DNA of 64,000 bases from Metopolophium dirhodum (GCF_019925205.1 NC_083567.1:17856001-17920000), one strand, 5' to 3'; counted from the first letter of the stretch, positions 11,791 to 25,358 are shown. The notes: generated by a model not told the origin, from the letters alone. A program made the numbers and translations.

Positions 11791-14700
11791 GATCGATACG
11801 TTTGTATAATGAAGATGAATACGAATGTAATCTGTTTTAATAAAAAAAATATATTATATAATAAGATATCATAACATGTATCCTGTGAAATAGTTTACCC
11901 AGAATTATTACAAAAGTCACAAATCATCACTCATATACTAAATATATAACGCATATACAAACAATTTATATTTTGTAATATAATATATGTCACAGGGTTA
12001 GGTTATTTATGACGTTAAAAGTAAAACTACGATTTTGAAATGAAAGATTAATTGCATAGTACTATAAAATTTTAAAAAAATGTTCCTCTTGCAGTCCTGC
12101 TTATAAAGTATGTAACTTATTAAAACTAGTGATTCGCCGAGCAAGCGTTTTCATTATATTTGGTTGTTTATCAGTGGATTTCATAAATTATATCAATATT
12201 GCATATACCTACAGTTTGAATAAATTAGCTTTTAATATACTTTTAACTTACAAGTTATAGTCATAGCTACTAGTAAAATAATAAAATATTTATAACTGTT
12301 GTCCAGTATAATATAGCTCTGTTAAATTGATAATTTAATTCCTTGATAACAGCGAACTGATTTCGGTAATAGGTACAATTATTACAACAACAAAAAACTA
12401 TAATATTGTAAGTGTTAACTAAAGGCGTAATTATTGTTTATAATTATTGTAATATTTATTCTTATTGTAAAAACCGTGAAAAGTGAATAAAAATTATCGT
12501 TTGTTAAGAAAAACAGATCGTATTATTATAGTGCTTGTAACAGATACTTTATATTATAGTGAAGGTAATGCACAAAAATTAATACCTATAAGGTTTCGTA
12601 CGGTTCTTGGTGCCAAGTTAAATTAAGAAGCTAGGGAATGAGCCATTGAATGAGCCTCGTAAATATGCGAATTCTCAGATGTATAATACTGTTCAGAGTT
12701 GTTCTGCTGCAGACAATTTCAACTTTTTATAGTAGAAAAATAATTAAATTAAATATTTTACTGTTTACGATTCTTAAGTTTTGAAATAATTTTTTAATAT
12801 AAAATATAAATTATATACAAAGAGGGACAGAAAGATTTTCTAGAATAATTAAAAAACAATTAAATGTTGATCTCGTTTACAGAAAGGACATTTAAAAAAA
12901 AAAAATTAAAATATGTATAAAATTAAATTAATTCATGTTCCTCTCATTGTTACAACGAGGAACCCTAAATAACGACGCACAGTAAATATTCATCCTGGAT
13001 ATCAAAGGAGTATTTAGAAAAACTTCCAAGGGAAAGGGGAGGATAATTTTTCTTTGCAGGGTCTTTAGAACAGCCTCCTGGTGTACCATTCTACTAATAT
13101 TACAAGTACGAAGATTAATGAGTACCGATCTTAAGTCTTCACGATTAGAACTTTAAACAAATTCATTGATTGCAACTGTCCTAATATTTTAATAAGTACA
13201 TTTTTATAAACCAAATTAATAATTTCAATTAGGTAAGGTATGAATGATATTGTAGTATTATATATCAACTAAAAAATTATCTTTTGCAGTATCTATCCCT
13301 CAAAAGTATTCATTATTCACAGTAAAATACTTAAATGCAACGAAATAAGATTTTTCTAGATCAATACAATCCTGGTTGTCCTTAGAATTTAAAATAAGAT
13401 CAAGATAAGGGGTAGATCAAAGAGAAAGAATCGTGAGAAAAGCGAGACCCACGCCTACCATCCTACACACTGTATTTGTATTCTGTCCAGCTGAAAATAA
13501 TTAAATTTGTTTTAATATCATTAGCATATTTAAAAAAAAAAACTTTTTATGTATGTACAATACATTAACTTATTTGTGCATATTAGTTTTATTTCCTTTA
13601 TTTCACTTTGAAGAACCTCCGCTGAAGTACTTTTTATTTCTAGTCATTATTGTATCTAATATTAATAAAATTATTCTCCATAAATTATACTTATTGTTTA
13701 ACCGTTTAACGTACGTAACAAATAGCTCAAATGAAAATATTTTATATTAAAAATAATACGTGCGTAACAAATATAATATATAATATAGATAATAATATTA
13801 TGAGATATGACGTTAGTCAGTAATTTGATGATTTAATTTATATTTTATAATAGTTACCCTATACCCTATACCAAGCCAACATATAACGATTTACAATTAA
13901 CAACAAACAGTACTTATAACTTATACGTTATGACAACCAAGTTATTAATTATTATTGATACAAATATACATTATATATAAACATAGGTTATAGGTATGTG
14001 TTCTACCTTCTACAAATTAAAAATACACATATATAGTAGATGCATAGGTGTGAATAATAAACATGTATGTTAGTTTTGACAAACATTTACAACATTGTTA
14101 ATAGTAAATAATTTTCAATATTTTGCATTTAAATAAAATATAAATTCATTAACAATGCAGTGATTAATGATTCTATGAGAAATAATTAATTACAAATTTG
14201 CGATTTTAGTAATGCAATAATACACTTAATAGGTACCTAGGCAATATTAAATAGTTGTTATAACCAGATAATCAATATAATGTACCTATTGTTAACTAAT
14301 TATTTAGGGTTGAGTCACTAGTGGCTGTTGCCTGACTGTAATACAATTAGCCAATTATCAACAGTAATTTCCATTACAATATACGTATTAAATGTAAATG
14401 TCTTACATTTATTAAATGTAATATCATATATAGGTAGTAAGCATAATGCAGGATATATAATAAATATTAAACATTGAAATGTTTCTTAATTTGATATTTA
14501 CATTGCACTTATAAATGTAAAATTAATACATATTAAAACCACCTACTTATTATTTCGGTTCATCTATATTATAATATTATTTTATAAGATTTTAAATGTT
14601 AAATATTATTTAAATGATAAAAATGTATACTGCAAACTCATATTAAAATCATAACTATGCATGTTATATCTTACATAGATTTTTATTCTGAATGGGATGT

Positions 14701-15301
14701 TTGGTTTATAGTGTTTACACCTATGTATTTATTTTCAACATTCTTCGAGATACTGAAAATATGGATTCACGGCAGTGCTGTACCTAAATTATCTATCTAG
14801 AACGCCGTGTAATCGTAATTATATTATCATTATTTATTGAAAAGTATATCTTATTTTTATTTAAAAGCTCGGGGGTGGATGATTCATTATTTAAACGACC
14901 CAAAGGTCTTTATATATATGGTTATGAATTATACATACTTAATATAAATTATATATACTTCACGCGTTGATGGAGTCAATGGATCCTGCCTTAATCTAAA
15001 ATCTTCAACTATCTGATGTCCTTGGAGTTATCTAATAATTGGATGGCCAATGGTCAATGGATTGACATTTTATATAGATTATTGTATATATGTATATCCG
15101 GTGCATGTCAAAGTGGATAATAATAGTGTAGTTCCATTAGTTCCAATTTATTTTATTATCATATAGGTTTTTATTACATTTTCTTTAAAAACGACATTAT
15201 TAAAAATCATACATCTTATATAAAATCATGCATGGTGACGAGAAATTAATTCACAATGTCAGAAAATGTATATTATGAAACTATATGACCTTTAGAAAAT
15301 A
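11791..15301. other. gene-free AT-rich stretch
   Basis: I see no exon, RNA gene or clear mobile element here. Short open frames (for example 13553-13750) consist of low-complexity hydrophobic residues from AT-rich DNA. Confidence 0.5.
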
Positions 15302-15314
15302 TTAATAAATTAAT

Positions 15315-15602
15315 GGGAGGACGGAATGGCCGAGTGGACTAAGGCGTCGGCTACGACGCAGCCGGCGCTGTTTCAAAACCTCGGCCGTGGGAGGCATTTT
15401 TCTTCGGGCAAGTCACAGTGTCCGGAGAACAAGTGCCGCCATCCCCCCACCCGGGGCATGGCAGAAACTTACGGGTGCCCTATTAGAAATTCTGCCAAAA
15501 CACAACACACAGGTGTACCAACCTACCCAATCTAAAAACCTACAGTTCCCTCCCCACACCCAATGGCCTATGTTTCCGCGGGTTATCCAATAAAAAAAAA
15601 AA
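15315..15602 (+). mobile_element. tRNA-derived SINE, copy 1
   Basis: The 5' part resembles a Ser/Leu-type tRNA with an A box TGGCCGAGTGG (15327-15337). The B box region (about 15369-15381) is decayed. A body shared with the copy at 20162-20453 follows, including CCGGAGAACAAGTGCCGCCA and CTACCCAATCTAAAAACCTA, and ends in an A-tail. TTAATAAATTAAT (15302-15314) and TTAATTAATTAAT (15603-15615) differ at one of 13 positions and are the likely target duplication. Confidence 0.88.
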
Positions 15603-15615
15603 TTAATTAATTAAT

Positions 15616-18600
15616 ATAATAATATCTTATTATTTGAAAAGAAACCGAAATACCAAAATGTATAAATTCATCTAATGTAAATAATTTAATGTAGACTAAC
15701 AACCTTGTAGATGAAGCTCATAAAACAGAATAAAATATACTTGGATTTATATGCTATATAAATATATATTTATTATAAACTATAATTATTATTTTTTTTA
15801 TTATAAACTATATTTATTTTTTAGTTTACTTGCTAATTGCACAGTATAAACAATTGTTAATTGGGATTTATTTAATTTTAAAATATGTGTTATTATTTGT
15901 ATTTATTTCCACACCGACTCTAAATAACTGCTCGACTAAGCCACTATATATTAGGTCTATTACGGTATACATAATTAAACAACACATTAAAACAGTCACA
16001 TTTAATGTTTATTATATATTTTAAATTTTAATATGAAAGTAGTTGTGTTTATATTAATGGATAGTACTTTTTTTGTTAATAAATTTAAAATAAAGAAAAA
16101 TGTTTATAAATGGTAATTACTTTACTACACATCATAAAGAATTTCTTCAATTTAAAATATTAAAACCGCATAGGCATGCATTATGCATGGAACTCTAGCA
16201 GTTTATAGGCACTCTATAGAATATTGGTAATTCGAAACGTAAAAATAAAATATATAATTATTGATTACTTTTAAAAAATCACGTTTTTCTCAAGCATAAA
16301 CCTTTAAAAAGAAGACAAAAAAAACAATTCATTTTTAAATGGTAATCAAATATAAAACTATTTGTTTTAGTTACTGAAAATCAAGGCAAGTAAACAAAAT
16401 ACGCAATATAAAAATAATAATGGGATCTGATGGATAAGGACTAATATAAGGAGTGACGATTCGTTTGGATGAGCGAGATACCAAGCAATACGCTAAAAGA
16501 AAGCTTGAAAATAGTGTTTACATGGTTTATTTGAACTTCTGAGATTAATAAAGTTAATGAAATGAAACTAAGATTATTAGAAAACATGTATTAGTTACGT
16601 ATATAAACATTTTTCAATTAACCTTTAGTTGTTTCTGTAGCAAACAAAGATAATCATTCATCGAATTAGAGTAGTTTATAACATACTTATATAGGTAAGC
16701 AGTGAATGATATAAATAATGGACCAATGTAGTTTTTAAGTTTTAAATTTCCTACTTAATTATTATCCATGCAGACATTCTGTTTATTATAGAACTGAAAC
16801 ATTTTTATTAAAACTTGTTTTAAAATTAATAAGTAATTTTTGTTAAAACTGTACGTTGTTGTTTGTTGATCTTGTAAAGACGTGGTTTATAAATTATGGA
16901 TATTCTTGTTTCGATTTTACAGAGTACACCTGATATATTTTAAAAGTTGCATGTAGTCTAATAATTGGATAATTTTTGGTGTTCTTAAGTATAGTCGTTC
17001 ATTCAGAAAATAATAATTCATGAGATTTATAATTCCTATTCATTATTTACAGTATACAAATATTTATACTATTTATATATGATACAATTATTGTTTATAC
17101 TATATTTTGTTGTTGCAGAATTCATTTTATAAAATTGGTATCGTAATTTCTTAGAGCTGATTTTCTAATAAAAGGTGTTCTAATATTTTATTCTGCCTTT
17201 AATTATAAAATAAAAAAATATTAGCTTGAATTATAGGTACCTATTAATAATTTTTGTTAAATTTTTTTTAGATATGGAAACTTAAATAATTTTTGGAACT
17301 TATCAGTTTATTATCAATATAATTACACTCCCACACTCCCAACTGAGAGGTCTACGACACATCGGTATAATCGACACATTTTAAAATGGTAAATATTAAT
17401 TGGGCTGCAAATCAGCTGATACAACGTATAAGAACCTGGACGTATTTCGGATTACACCTTTTTTCGTAGTTATCTTTGATATGCAACAAGTATGATTGTA
17501 TGAAGTAGGTACTTAATATGTAGACATTTATGGAATGAATTAAAAATATTTTTTATCAGCTTAATAGTGGCTTTATACCAGTTTATGGTTCAACCACTGA
17601 ACCACATACTATATGCTCGTATCGAGTTCATTACATAATAATAGCATTTTTATATTATAAAATCAGGTAAAATATTTTGTTAATTTATGCACATAAGTAC
17701 ATAACACGCACACAATGGCAACCAAAATTAATCTAAAATTAAATAGATAAAATATAATATAATAGAGTATAATTCGGCCTATACCTATATTTTATCATAT
17801 TTGATTTATCTTGTATAGTTGTATGTAAAAAAAGTTGGCATATAAATTACATTCGGTCTTTAATTATTAGTTATGGGTAAACATGAAGTTTCATAGTCAG
17901 CAAATAAACTAAGCATTGAAGTCTTACAGTTGTCGCAGGAATGACCCTTACGTGGTGCGTTATGGCAGTACCTATGAGAATATGTATAGGTACATTATTT
18001 AATAAAGGTATCGTATAATGGTTACACCCTATTCCGTCTATAAAGTGTATACAGCTGGGCGCTGGCTTTATACCTATTACTTATTCCATTAAATCTTAAT
18101 TAAAATTACACAGGCATCTACTCTATAGTAGGTAGTCTCGTAACTTATTAACTTTTGTGATAACGTTTTGTATTTACTTCTTGTCCTCTATCTTATATAT
18201 TTACTATTTACACTTAGTAGGAATGCAACATAGGTAAATGATAATATATTATGTATGATAGAACTCGGTAGTGAATCAGTAATTCGTCACGTCATGTCTA
18301 ATAGATATCGTAAGTCTGCTGACTTAAATCAATATTATGTTTACATACATTGCGCTTTGTTAGTAAGATGTTTCGTTGTAATGATTTTATATATTAAGTC
18401 GTATAATATTTTATAACTATATAAGTGATGAATAATTATTAATATTTAAAAAAAAATGTGGGTGGGTGGTCGAGCGTCTTTAAAAGCCTCCTCATTCTTA
18501 AATTTTGGTATTAGGAAATAAAATCTATATTGGCTATATATTATACGTGGATCGGCCTGAAACCATGTAACGTCACGTCGTGACGATCGGCCTCCGCGCC

Positions 18601-19247
18601 GTATATAACTCACCCGTGGTGTCTGCCTGTCCAATCTAACCTATTGATATAAATATACTATATACATGTAATAATATAGCAAAGTATAATATACAAGTAT
18701 ACACATAAAAGTCATTAGTTGTTTCCATCTCCAAATGTAGTCAATGTTGAACACATTTGAACGTCGATATTGACTTGGGGTTCAATAAGACGTGTTGATA
18801 TTTTACAATAATTATTATTCAATATTATTAAAACTACTCCAAATATATTGTTAGACAAATACAGTATAATGCTATTTTAAGATATTATAACGAAGTAAGA
18901 TTAACTTTCATAATATTGTATATTGAGTTTTTAAATTAATTTCAAATTGTAAACAAAATAATCCAAGAAATGGTTAAAAATTGAGTTTTTCAAATAATTT
19001 TAAATTGAGACTTTGCTGTGGTTAAAATAACCCTAAGATACGGGGTTCGCCACGGAACAATGGCGATTATTAAGTATAAAAATAAAAAAAAACGTTCACA
19101 GCAAGGAATCAAATTCGTAACCGTGTGATAAATCTCATATTGCTAACCAAATTCCTTAACCTACCTAACTAAACGGGACTGTGTATGAATTGGTAAAAAA
19201 TGTACTAATTATAGGTAAAGGAATATTGGGTTATTGTAAGCGAATAT
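15616..19247. other. gene-free AT-rich stretch
   Basis: No gene is recognised. At 18551-18615 a GC-richer patch has a direct repeat GATCGGCCT and the near-perfect palindrome CGTCACGTCGTGACG, followed by TATATAACTCA. This could be promoter-like, but no downstream exon is visible. Confidence 0.4.
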
Positions 19248-19262
19248 AGGTAAGACGTACCT

Positions 19263-19333
19263 TTGGCGGCGTCGCGGAAGTAATGCGGAAGCAATTCCCG
19301 CTGGGCCGTCGGTTTCAAACTGAAAAAAAAAAA
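19263..19333 (+). mobile_element. tiny retroposed insert with 15-base target duplication
   Basis: AGGTAAGACGTACCT occurs exactly at 19248-19262 and 19334-19348. Between them lie 71 bases that are GC-rich (GGCGGCGTCGCGGAAG, GGGCCGTCGGTTTCAAACTG) and end in a run of 12 or more A. This is the hallmark of LINE-mediated retroposition of a short or 5'-truncated RNA. The source RNA was not identified; GGTTTCAAACT is faintly like a Pol III B box. Confidence 0.88.
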
Positions 19334-19348
19334 AGGTAAGACGTACCT

Positions 19349-20161
19349 ACACTTTGTGTTAAGGGAAAAAGTATAAAAATCAATGCTTTTATTACTACAG
19401 TAAGCTGAATTAATTTTTGCCGATAACATTGTATTTAAAAATGTCATTGTATATGTAAAAAATATAATAATATAATTAAAAATGTTCAAGTACCCACGAA
19501 GAATATTTTTTAATTATATCGAAATAACTATAGTACGGGCCATGAAAACGTGAGGGTGATTCTAGCGCCTCCCCCCTCCCCCCCCCCCCCCCCCGAGGAC
19601 CATACAATAATATTGTTATATTCTTCGTTTAATATCTATTATTTTTAGTAACTAAAAAGACTGTCTAGTAATAGAAATGATTAAAAAAAAATTCTTTCAA
19701 TATAGTAGGTAGGTTAGAAAGTTTTTCGAAAATCATTAAATGGTGATATACCTGCTTTACCTTATATACCTAATACCAGGTAATAGGCAAAAACTGCCTA
19801 TATAGAGGCAAAACCGTAAATTAAACTTTTATTAAAGTAGCTAGTATTACGACTTGACAAATTCACGGAAATATGACGTAGTAGTGTGCCCCTTGACAGT
19901 GAAGTATGCATAAAATTATTTACGATAGCGTTCTACCTATTGTTGTTATTTATTTATGCATGTTCCACAATCCCTCAATTCTTAGAAATTCCGAATCAAT
20001 TTTTACCGTGCCTAGAAGACTTGAACTGTATAATAATAAATTACGATGGCCAATAATACATAGAATTTAGAACCACCTATACTATAATATTATAATGGCC
20101 AACGGTATATTTTCTTTATAGGAACGCTATCTACAACGTTTCTCTGCACTATACATTATAA
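19349..20161. other. gene-free stretch with poly-C tract
   Basis: No gene is seen. An interrupted poly-C run ends in 17 consecutive C at 19578-19594, next to TCTAGCGCC; such tracts often mark ends of hAT-type elements, but no partner end was found. Confidence 0.4.
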
Positions 20162-20453
20162 TTTTTTTTTTTTTTTATTGGGTAACCCGCGGCAACATAG
20201 GCCATTGGGTGTGAGGGAGGGCACTGTAGGTTTTTAAATTGGGTAGGTTGGTACACGTGTGTGTTGTGTTTTGGCAGAATTTCTAATGGGGCACCCGTAG
20301 GTTTCTGCCGTGCCCCGGGTGGGGGGATGGCGGCACTTGTTCTCCGGACACCGTGACTTGCACGGAGAAAAATGCCGCCCGGTGGTCGAGGATCGAACCT
20401 GGACCGGCTGTGCCGAATCCGTCGCGTTAGACCGCTCGGCCACCTCGTCCCCC
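20162..20453 (-). mobile_element. tRNA-derived SINE, copy 2 (better preserved)
   Basis: Same family as the element at 15315-15602, in opposite orientation. On the - strand it starts GGGGACGAGG and has an A box TGGCCGAGCGG (complement of 20432-20442) and an intact B box GGTTCGATCCTC (complement of 20388-20399). The shared body follows, and the poly-A tail appears as poly-T at 20162-20176. Both Pol III boxes are present, so this copy is nearer the source than copy 1. No clear target duplication was found. Confidence 0.9.
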
Positions 20454-21066
20454 TATATTTTTTTATAAATTGTCCAATTGGTCGATTATAATAATTATTC
20501 TAACAGTTGCACATGTATTTTAAATACGCATGCAGGCCACAATGTTAACTATAGCTTATAGGTAAAGGTTCAACTAGAGACATTTTTCTGGGGGGGGAGG
20601 GGCTAGAATTGTATCAGCAGCATAGACCCTAATAATTTATATTTTAAACTAAAATATGATCAAAAAACTGGTTATGTGGCTAATTTTCCCTCTAATTGCG
20701 CCTATGGTAGTAAACGACGTTCTATATTTTTTTAAAGTTAAGGACTGTAGTGCCATAAGTATGCTATAACTACCTTGCAATAACAATAAACGTAATTATT
20801 GGAAATGTATAAAATGTTTATTCATCGAATAATATTGTGCATGGTATATTATAAAATATAATACGTAAATATAAACATAATACCCTCAATTTGTGTACGA
20901 TTTTGGAATAATTATACAACGTTTAAAACTAATATTCGAGAACGTATTAATATTATGTAAATCGATGACTAATACCTATACTATTATGTAGGTATATAAA
21001 TTATATGAATAATACTAACATGTACACTGTACAGTGCACTGTGTGTACCTACTGTAGATAATATAC
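20454..21066. other. gene-free stretch downstream of the transposase remnant
   Basis: No gene is seen. It would be the place for the missing C-terminal dimerisation part of the transposase-like gene read from the right, but no such frame is visible. A short G-run lies near 20592. Confidence 0.4.
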
Positions 21067-23397
21067 CTATACAATACCTATACATTTTCTATGTTTAACA
21101 TTAGATATTTCTATCTGATTTGCTTTACATACATCAAGCACATTATTATACAGTCTGGAATATTCATCTTCATCGCTTCTTAGACTTATTAAACTTGTCT
21201 TTAATGCTTGAACAATTGTTACAGCAGATAACAAATTTAAATCGGGAGTCTGTAATTTAGCACTCACTATTTGAATTTGAGCCAAAAGAGGTTTCATCAC
21301 ATATAACGCAAAGATAAAGTTATAACTTTTCATTTGGTATATTATTCCATTTGCTTTTACTCTGACATCAGGTTGTGTTGTTGTTTCAGAAATCTCTTCA
21401 AGACAGTGTAACAGAGAATTATAATTATTTTTTAATGCTGAAACTGCTTTGGATCGACAAGCCCATCTTGTAGTCGACAGAGACTTAAGTGTTTTCAATT
21501 TAATATTTGTTTTTTTGACAATACGTTCCAAGGTTTACTAGGACTTTCTTCTATGAAGCTATATATTAATTGGACATACCCAAAAAAATCAAATATCATT
21601 CGATTTTTATTACCCAAACAATCAACCAATACCAAATTCAAACAATGCCCATAACAGTGAACATATGAGATGTTTGGATTAAGTTCTTTAACTTTTGCTT
21701 GTACACCATTAAATTTCCCTGACATTGCAGATGCTTCGTCAAAACAAACTGCTATCACTGACTTCCATTCAATGTTTAAATTAGAGATTTGGATTGATAA
21801 GCTATTGAATATAGCTTCAGAAGTAACAGAAAGTAGACGCCGGAGGCCAATGAAATGTTCCATTGGTTGGCACTTTTCTTCATCAAAGTATCGTATTATC
21901 ACTGACATTTGTTCATGATGCCCTACATCTAAAGTCTCATCAGCCATGATAGATACTGTCCGATTTTTTATTTTTTATTGAATTATACGTTTCATAACAT
22001 TATTTATGCATATTAATAAGTCATTTTGTATACGGTTGCTTAAATATTTTGCATTAAGAGCACCTTTTTCTAAATGATTTGCCAATACATTATCATATTT
22101 TTTCAAAACATCTATAAAATCCAAAAATAATCCTTTAGATACAGCAGACATATTCTCATGATGACCTCTAAAAGGTTTCCCACTTTTTGCCAAACAATGT
22201 GTTACATCAATCAATCGGCGCATTATACTTAGATTATGTTGGCGTTGTTTTTATTTTTGGCTAATTAATAATGTCTTACAGTGGCGCCTAAGTATAAAAT
22301 TAAATGTATGGCAAGGATCTCCGACAACCACCCACCTCACCCCACAAAACCCACTAAAAAATTTGAAACCCCCTCACAGTCTCACAAACAATTTTCCATC
22401 CACTTTTGTTTTATTTTTGATCAGATTTCTCCTTTTTTCAACCAATACGTATGTAATAATATTAAAATAATAATTAATTACCTGCAACGGCTGCAACGAT
22501 AGTACAAAATACAAAAATATAAACAAAATGCAACCTTTTATATTATATTATAATATTATGTATACAATATTAATATTGTTATTACTCTCGATGGGCAATA
22601 TTACTTAATAATTTGTGATCCTATTCCTATTAATTTTCATAATTTTATTCTCCTATGAACCCAACCCCCAGCTAAATGTTTATATGTATGGCAGCTGCCA
22701 TACATAAACATGTACTTCGGCGCCACTGATGTCTTACAATCATCAAGAACAGTGTTAATAGATTTATCATTTAAAAAATCACTATGTGCTTTTACATTAT
22801 GACTATGATTTTTTGTGTTTTGATGCATTTTAAGGCATTAAAAAATATGGTTATAAGTTTATAACATTTGATTTATTAAGAGAAAATAATGATTTTTAGT
22901 AAAAGTTAGTAGGTATTTTAATTTAAAATTTAAATTTTTAACACTGATGTAAGTTTAAATAAAATAATTTAGAAACAAATTTAGTGTTATTCATTTCATA
23001 AACGTTCATTTGTATACATAATCTAAATAAATATTTAACAATACATGAACAATTCTATGACAATAAAAATCTAAAATTTACTTTTATGTATACAATCTAA
23101 TAAAATAATATTTCATAATACTTACCTGAAGTCAAAGAATAATTTTCACTGTTATCAGTGTCATTAATAGAACTGGAAGGCAGATTTTTTTCATTTACAT
23201 CTAAAATGGAAAAATGGCAAAAATAATAAAATCATTTTTAGCTATAATAAATAGGTATTTGTTTTTTAATTTGTACCAAGTAGGTAACCTATTGCAAATA
23301 GCAGCATAACAGCATATAACTTACTATTATTTGTTTGTTTTGGCGTTGAATAATTAAAAAAGTTATACAAGGTTGTTGACTTTGTTTTTCGTGACAT
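21067..23397 (-). pseudogene. hAT-type transposase-like gene (DUF4371/ZMYM1-like), broken
   Basis: Read on the - strand. Exon 1 (23325-23397) encodes MSRKTKSTTLYNFF and ends in a GTAAGT donor. Exon 2 (23126-23200) has a TTTTAG acceptor and joins in frame. A piece with HQNTKNHSHNVKAHSDFL follows (about 22737-22828), with no convincing acceptor. The body covers 21067-22250, with IMADETLDVGHHEQMSVIIR, CFDEASAMSGKFNGVQAKV, VHCYGHCLNLVLVDC and STTRWACRSKAV, the RNase H-like core motifs of hAT transposases and their domesticated relatives. Defects: a MITE inserted at 22279-22728, a TAA near 22248, a one-base shift in an A-run near 21975, and another near 21515. The frame ends after VKHRK at about 21080, without the C-terminal hAT dimerisation region. 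Transposition or host function is therefore unlikely. No terminal inverted repeats were found. Confidence 0.85.
22279..22728. mobile_element. hAT-type MITE inserted in the transposase-like gene, 450 bases
   Basis: Ends CAGTGGCGCCTAAGTA and CAGTGGCGCCGAAGTA (inverted, 15 of 16 identical); weaker similarity continues inward to ATGTATGGCA. The flanks carry a perfect 8-base duplication ATGTCTTA (22271-22278 and 22729-22736). It has no coding capacity. The host reading frame is continuous across the duplication apart from one stop just downstream, so this insertion was a separate disabling event. Confidence 0.9.
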
Positions 23398-24945
23398 TTT
23401 AATTTTTATATTATTTAACTAAATCAATACAATTTACAAATTGATCACACACGCGAATGCACAACACACCATAAAATTATTATTTTGCACTACGCTGCCA
23501 AAAATTCTTATTTCTTACTGTAAACCACAACAGTCACTAATGTGTTAAGTGTTTTATAAATTATAATCACAATTCACAACAGCAATTCTGAAGTTATAAA
23601 TAACTTTTGGTATAGCCGCTATTACGATAGCTTATATCTATCGACTATTACACCGTGATAACAGAAAACGATATAATGATAATACCAATTACCAGCACTC
23701 ATTGTGTGACGCGGGTTTGAAAAAAATTATTAACTTAAAAAATATTATTTTTATCTATCAATCTATTTCTAAGCTGAACTCGCTTGGGGTGCAGTTGCAT
23801 ACCCTGCATCCCCCGTGTATGGTTGTACTTATTGTATAAAATGTGATTATTTTTTAGGTAATCACTGATTTTCTCTAAAAGAATTTAATGTTATAGAAAA
23901 TGTATGTGTATAATATGTATTTTTATATTGTTAGAAGTCATTAACAAAATAAGCATTTAATTACATATTTAAAAATTCAAATCAGATTATATTACTGAGA
24001 ATTTCAATATAATATATTACTAAGGGGAAAGTAGGTAACCATCACGTTACTGTAATAGGTGTCGAGTGTACCTAATCATTGATTAAGTCACTAACTGTAA
24101 TGTGTGTTTTAAATTAGAATTCAATGATAATGTCAGACTATATTGGTAATTTTATTTTATGATGCATTCATATTGCCATTATAGCAATTTATTTTACGTG
24201 AAACTTCCATATTATAACGAAGTCGAATAAGCAGCAAAAAAAATTCGTTATATAGAGGAATAATTGTTCATGTACAATTTTAGAACTATGACATAAACTA
24301 TCAATTTGATAGTGACAACATTTACAAAAACTGGTTTTTATCGAATAATTTTTTCGTTATATAGAAACATCAGATTCGTTATTTGGAGATAAATTTACGT
24401 GTAATTAACAATGAAGGTCATAGTTCTAAAAAATATTTCATTAAACAGAAAATGTCGTTAAATGGAAGTTTCACTGTATTAGTATAATTCATTAAGTTGA
24501 ATTAATTTTGGTCGAAAACATTGCATATTTGGATTTATTATATTATTAATATTTAATTATTATAACAGTAATATATAGTGTATTATATTTATATCGTAAT
24601 TATATTATTGTTGTTGAGTATCAACTAGATACTAATTACCAATATACCGTAGAACGGTGAGAATCAGATCGTGATATAAAATATAAATAAATAATAGCCA
24701 ATAGGCGATAGCATTAAATTAATCTAAATGCCTAAATGTTTTGAAAATGTAATTTTATATGATATGAAATATAATAATATAGGTACGTAAAAGTTTCAAG
24801 TCTCCACGAAAAATATTTTTGAATTACAACAAAATAACTAAAATAATTCTTCTTTGTTTAAATATCTAATTTCATCAATATTTGTACTCAAATAGTCAAA
24901 TGTCCAGGTAAGTATGTATACAAATTGAACATTTAAAAAAATTTT
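23398..24945. other. gene-free AT-rich stretch
   Basis: The first ~250 bases may hold the 5' flank of the transposase-like gene. TTGGGGTGCAG at about 23783 and CCTGCATCCCCC at about 23802 form a loose inverted pair of hAT flavour, but no duplication was found. Nothing else is recognised. Confidence 0.4.
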
Positions 24946-25358
24946 TATTACAAAATTAATCGTGATTTTTTGTGATTTTGCAAAGGGTAAAAAACAAAAT
25001 TTTGTGAGGAACTTTGTTCAAAAATTTTAAAGCTTTTTAAACAAGTGATAGTTTTTCTATTGATATTTAAAAAACAAAAAGAAAAGAAAAATCGAACAAC
25101 CAAAAAGACAAAAACTGGTTTTGCGTAAAAATTTCCGTTTTCCCAATTATTTTTAGTTTTGCCCAACTATTAAGAAAAGTATAGGTGGTACTGGGAATTT
25201 TCACTTGTGGTCCACAACAACCAAATTCACTTTTCTATCAGAAAAAAAATTGAAGTTGAAAACCTAAGCTATATTTATGATAACCGACTTAAAAATGAAA
25301 AAAAAAATACACATCATTGTAAAATAACTCATTCATCCTTCCACTCAGGAACTAAAAT
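24946..25358 (-). repeat. dispersed repeat family A, inverted diverged copy
   Basis: The complement reads TTTTAGTTCCTGAGTGGAAG, then ACAATGATGTGTA and a body with TTTCTGATAGAAAAGTGAA, matching the start and body of the copies at 4924 and 5912. It diverges head-to-head from the + copy beginning at 25740, with about 380 unassigned bases between. Confidence 0.6.

Noticed and set aside
15326..15593. Open frames giving MAEWTKASATTQP... and an overlapping frame, and MAERSNATDSAQP... at 20234-20443
   Set aside because: They are translations of the tRNA-derived SINE; the conserved look comes from shared repeat DNA, not a protein.
21670..21918. 82-codon + frame inside the transposase remnant
   Set aside because: Shadow of the - strand frame that carries the hAT motifs.
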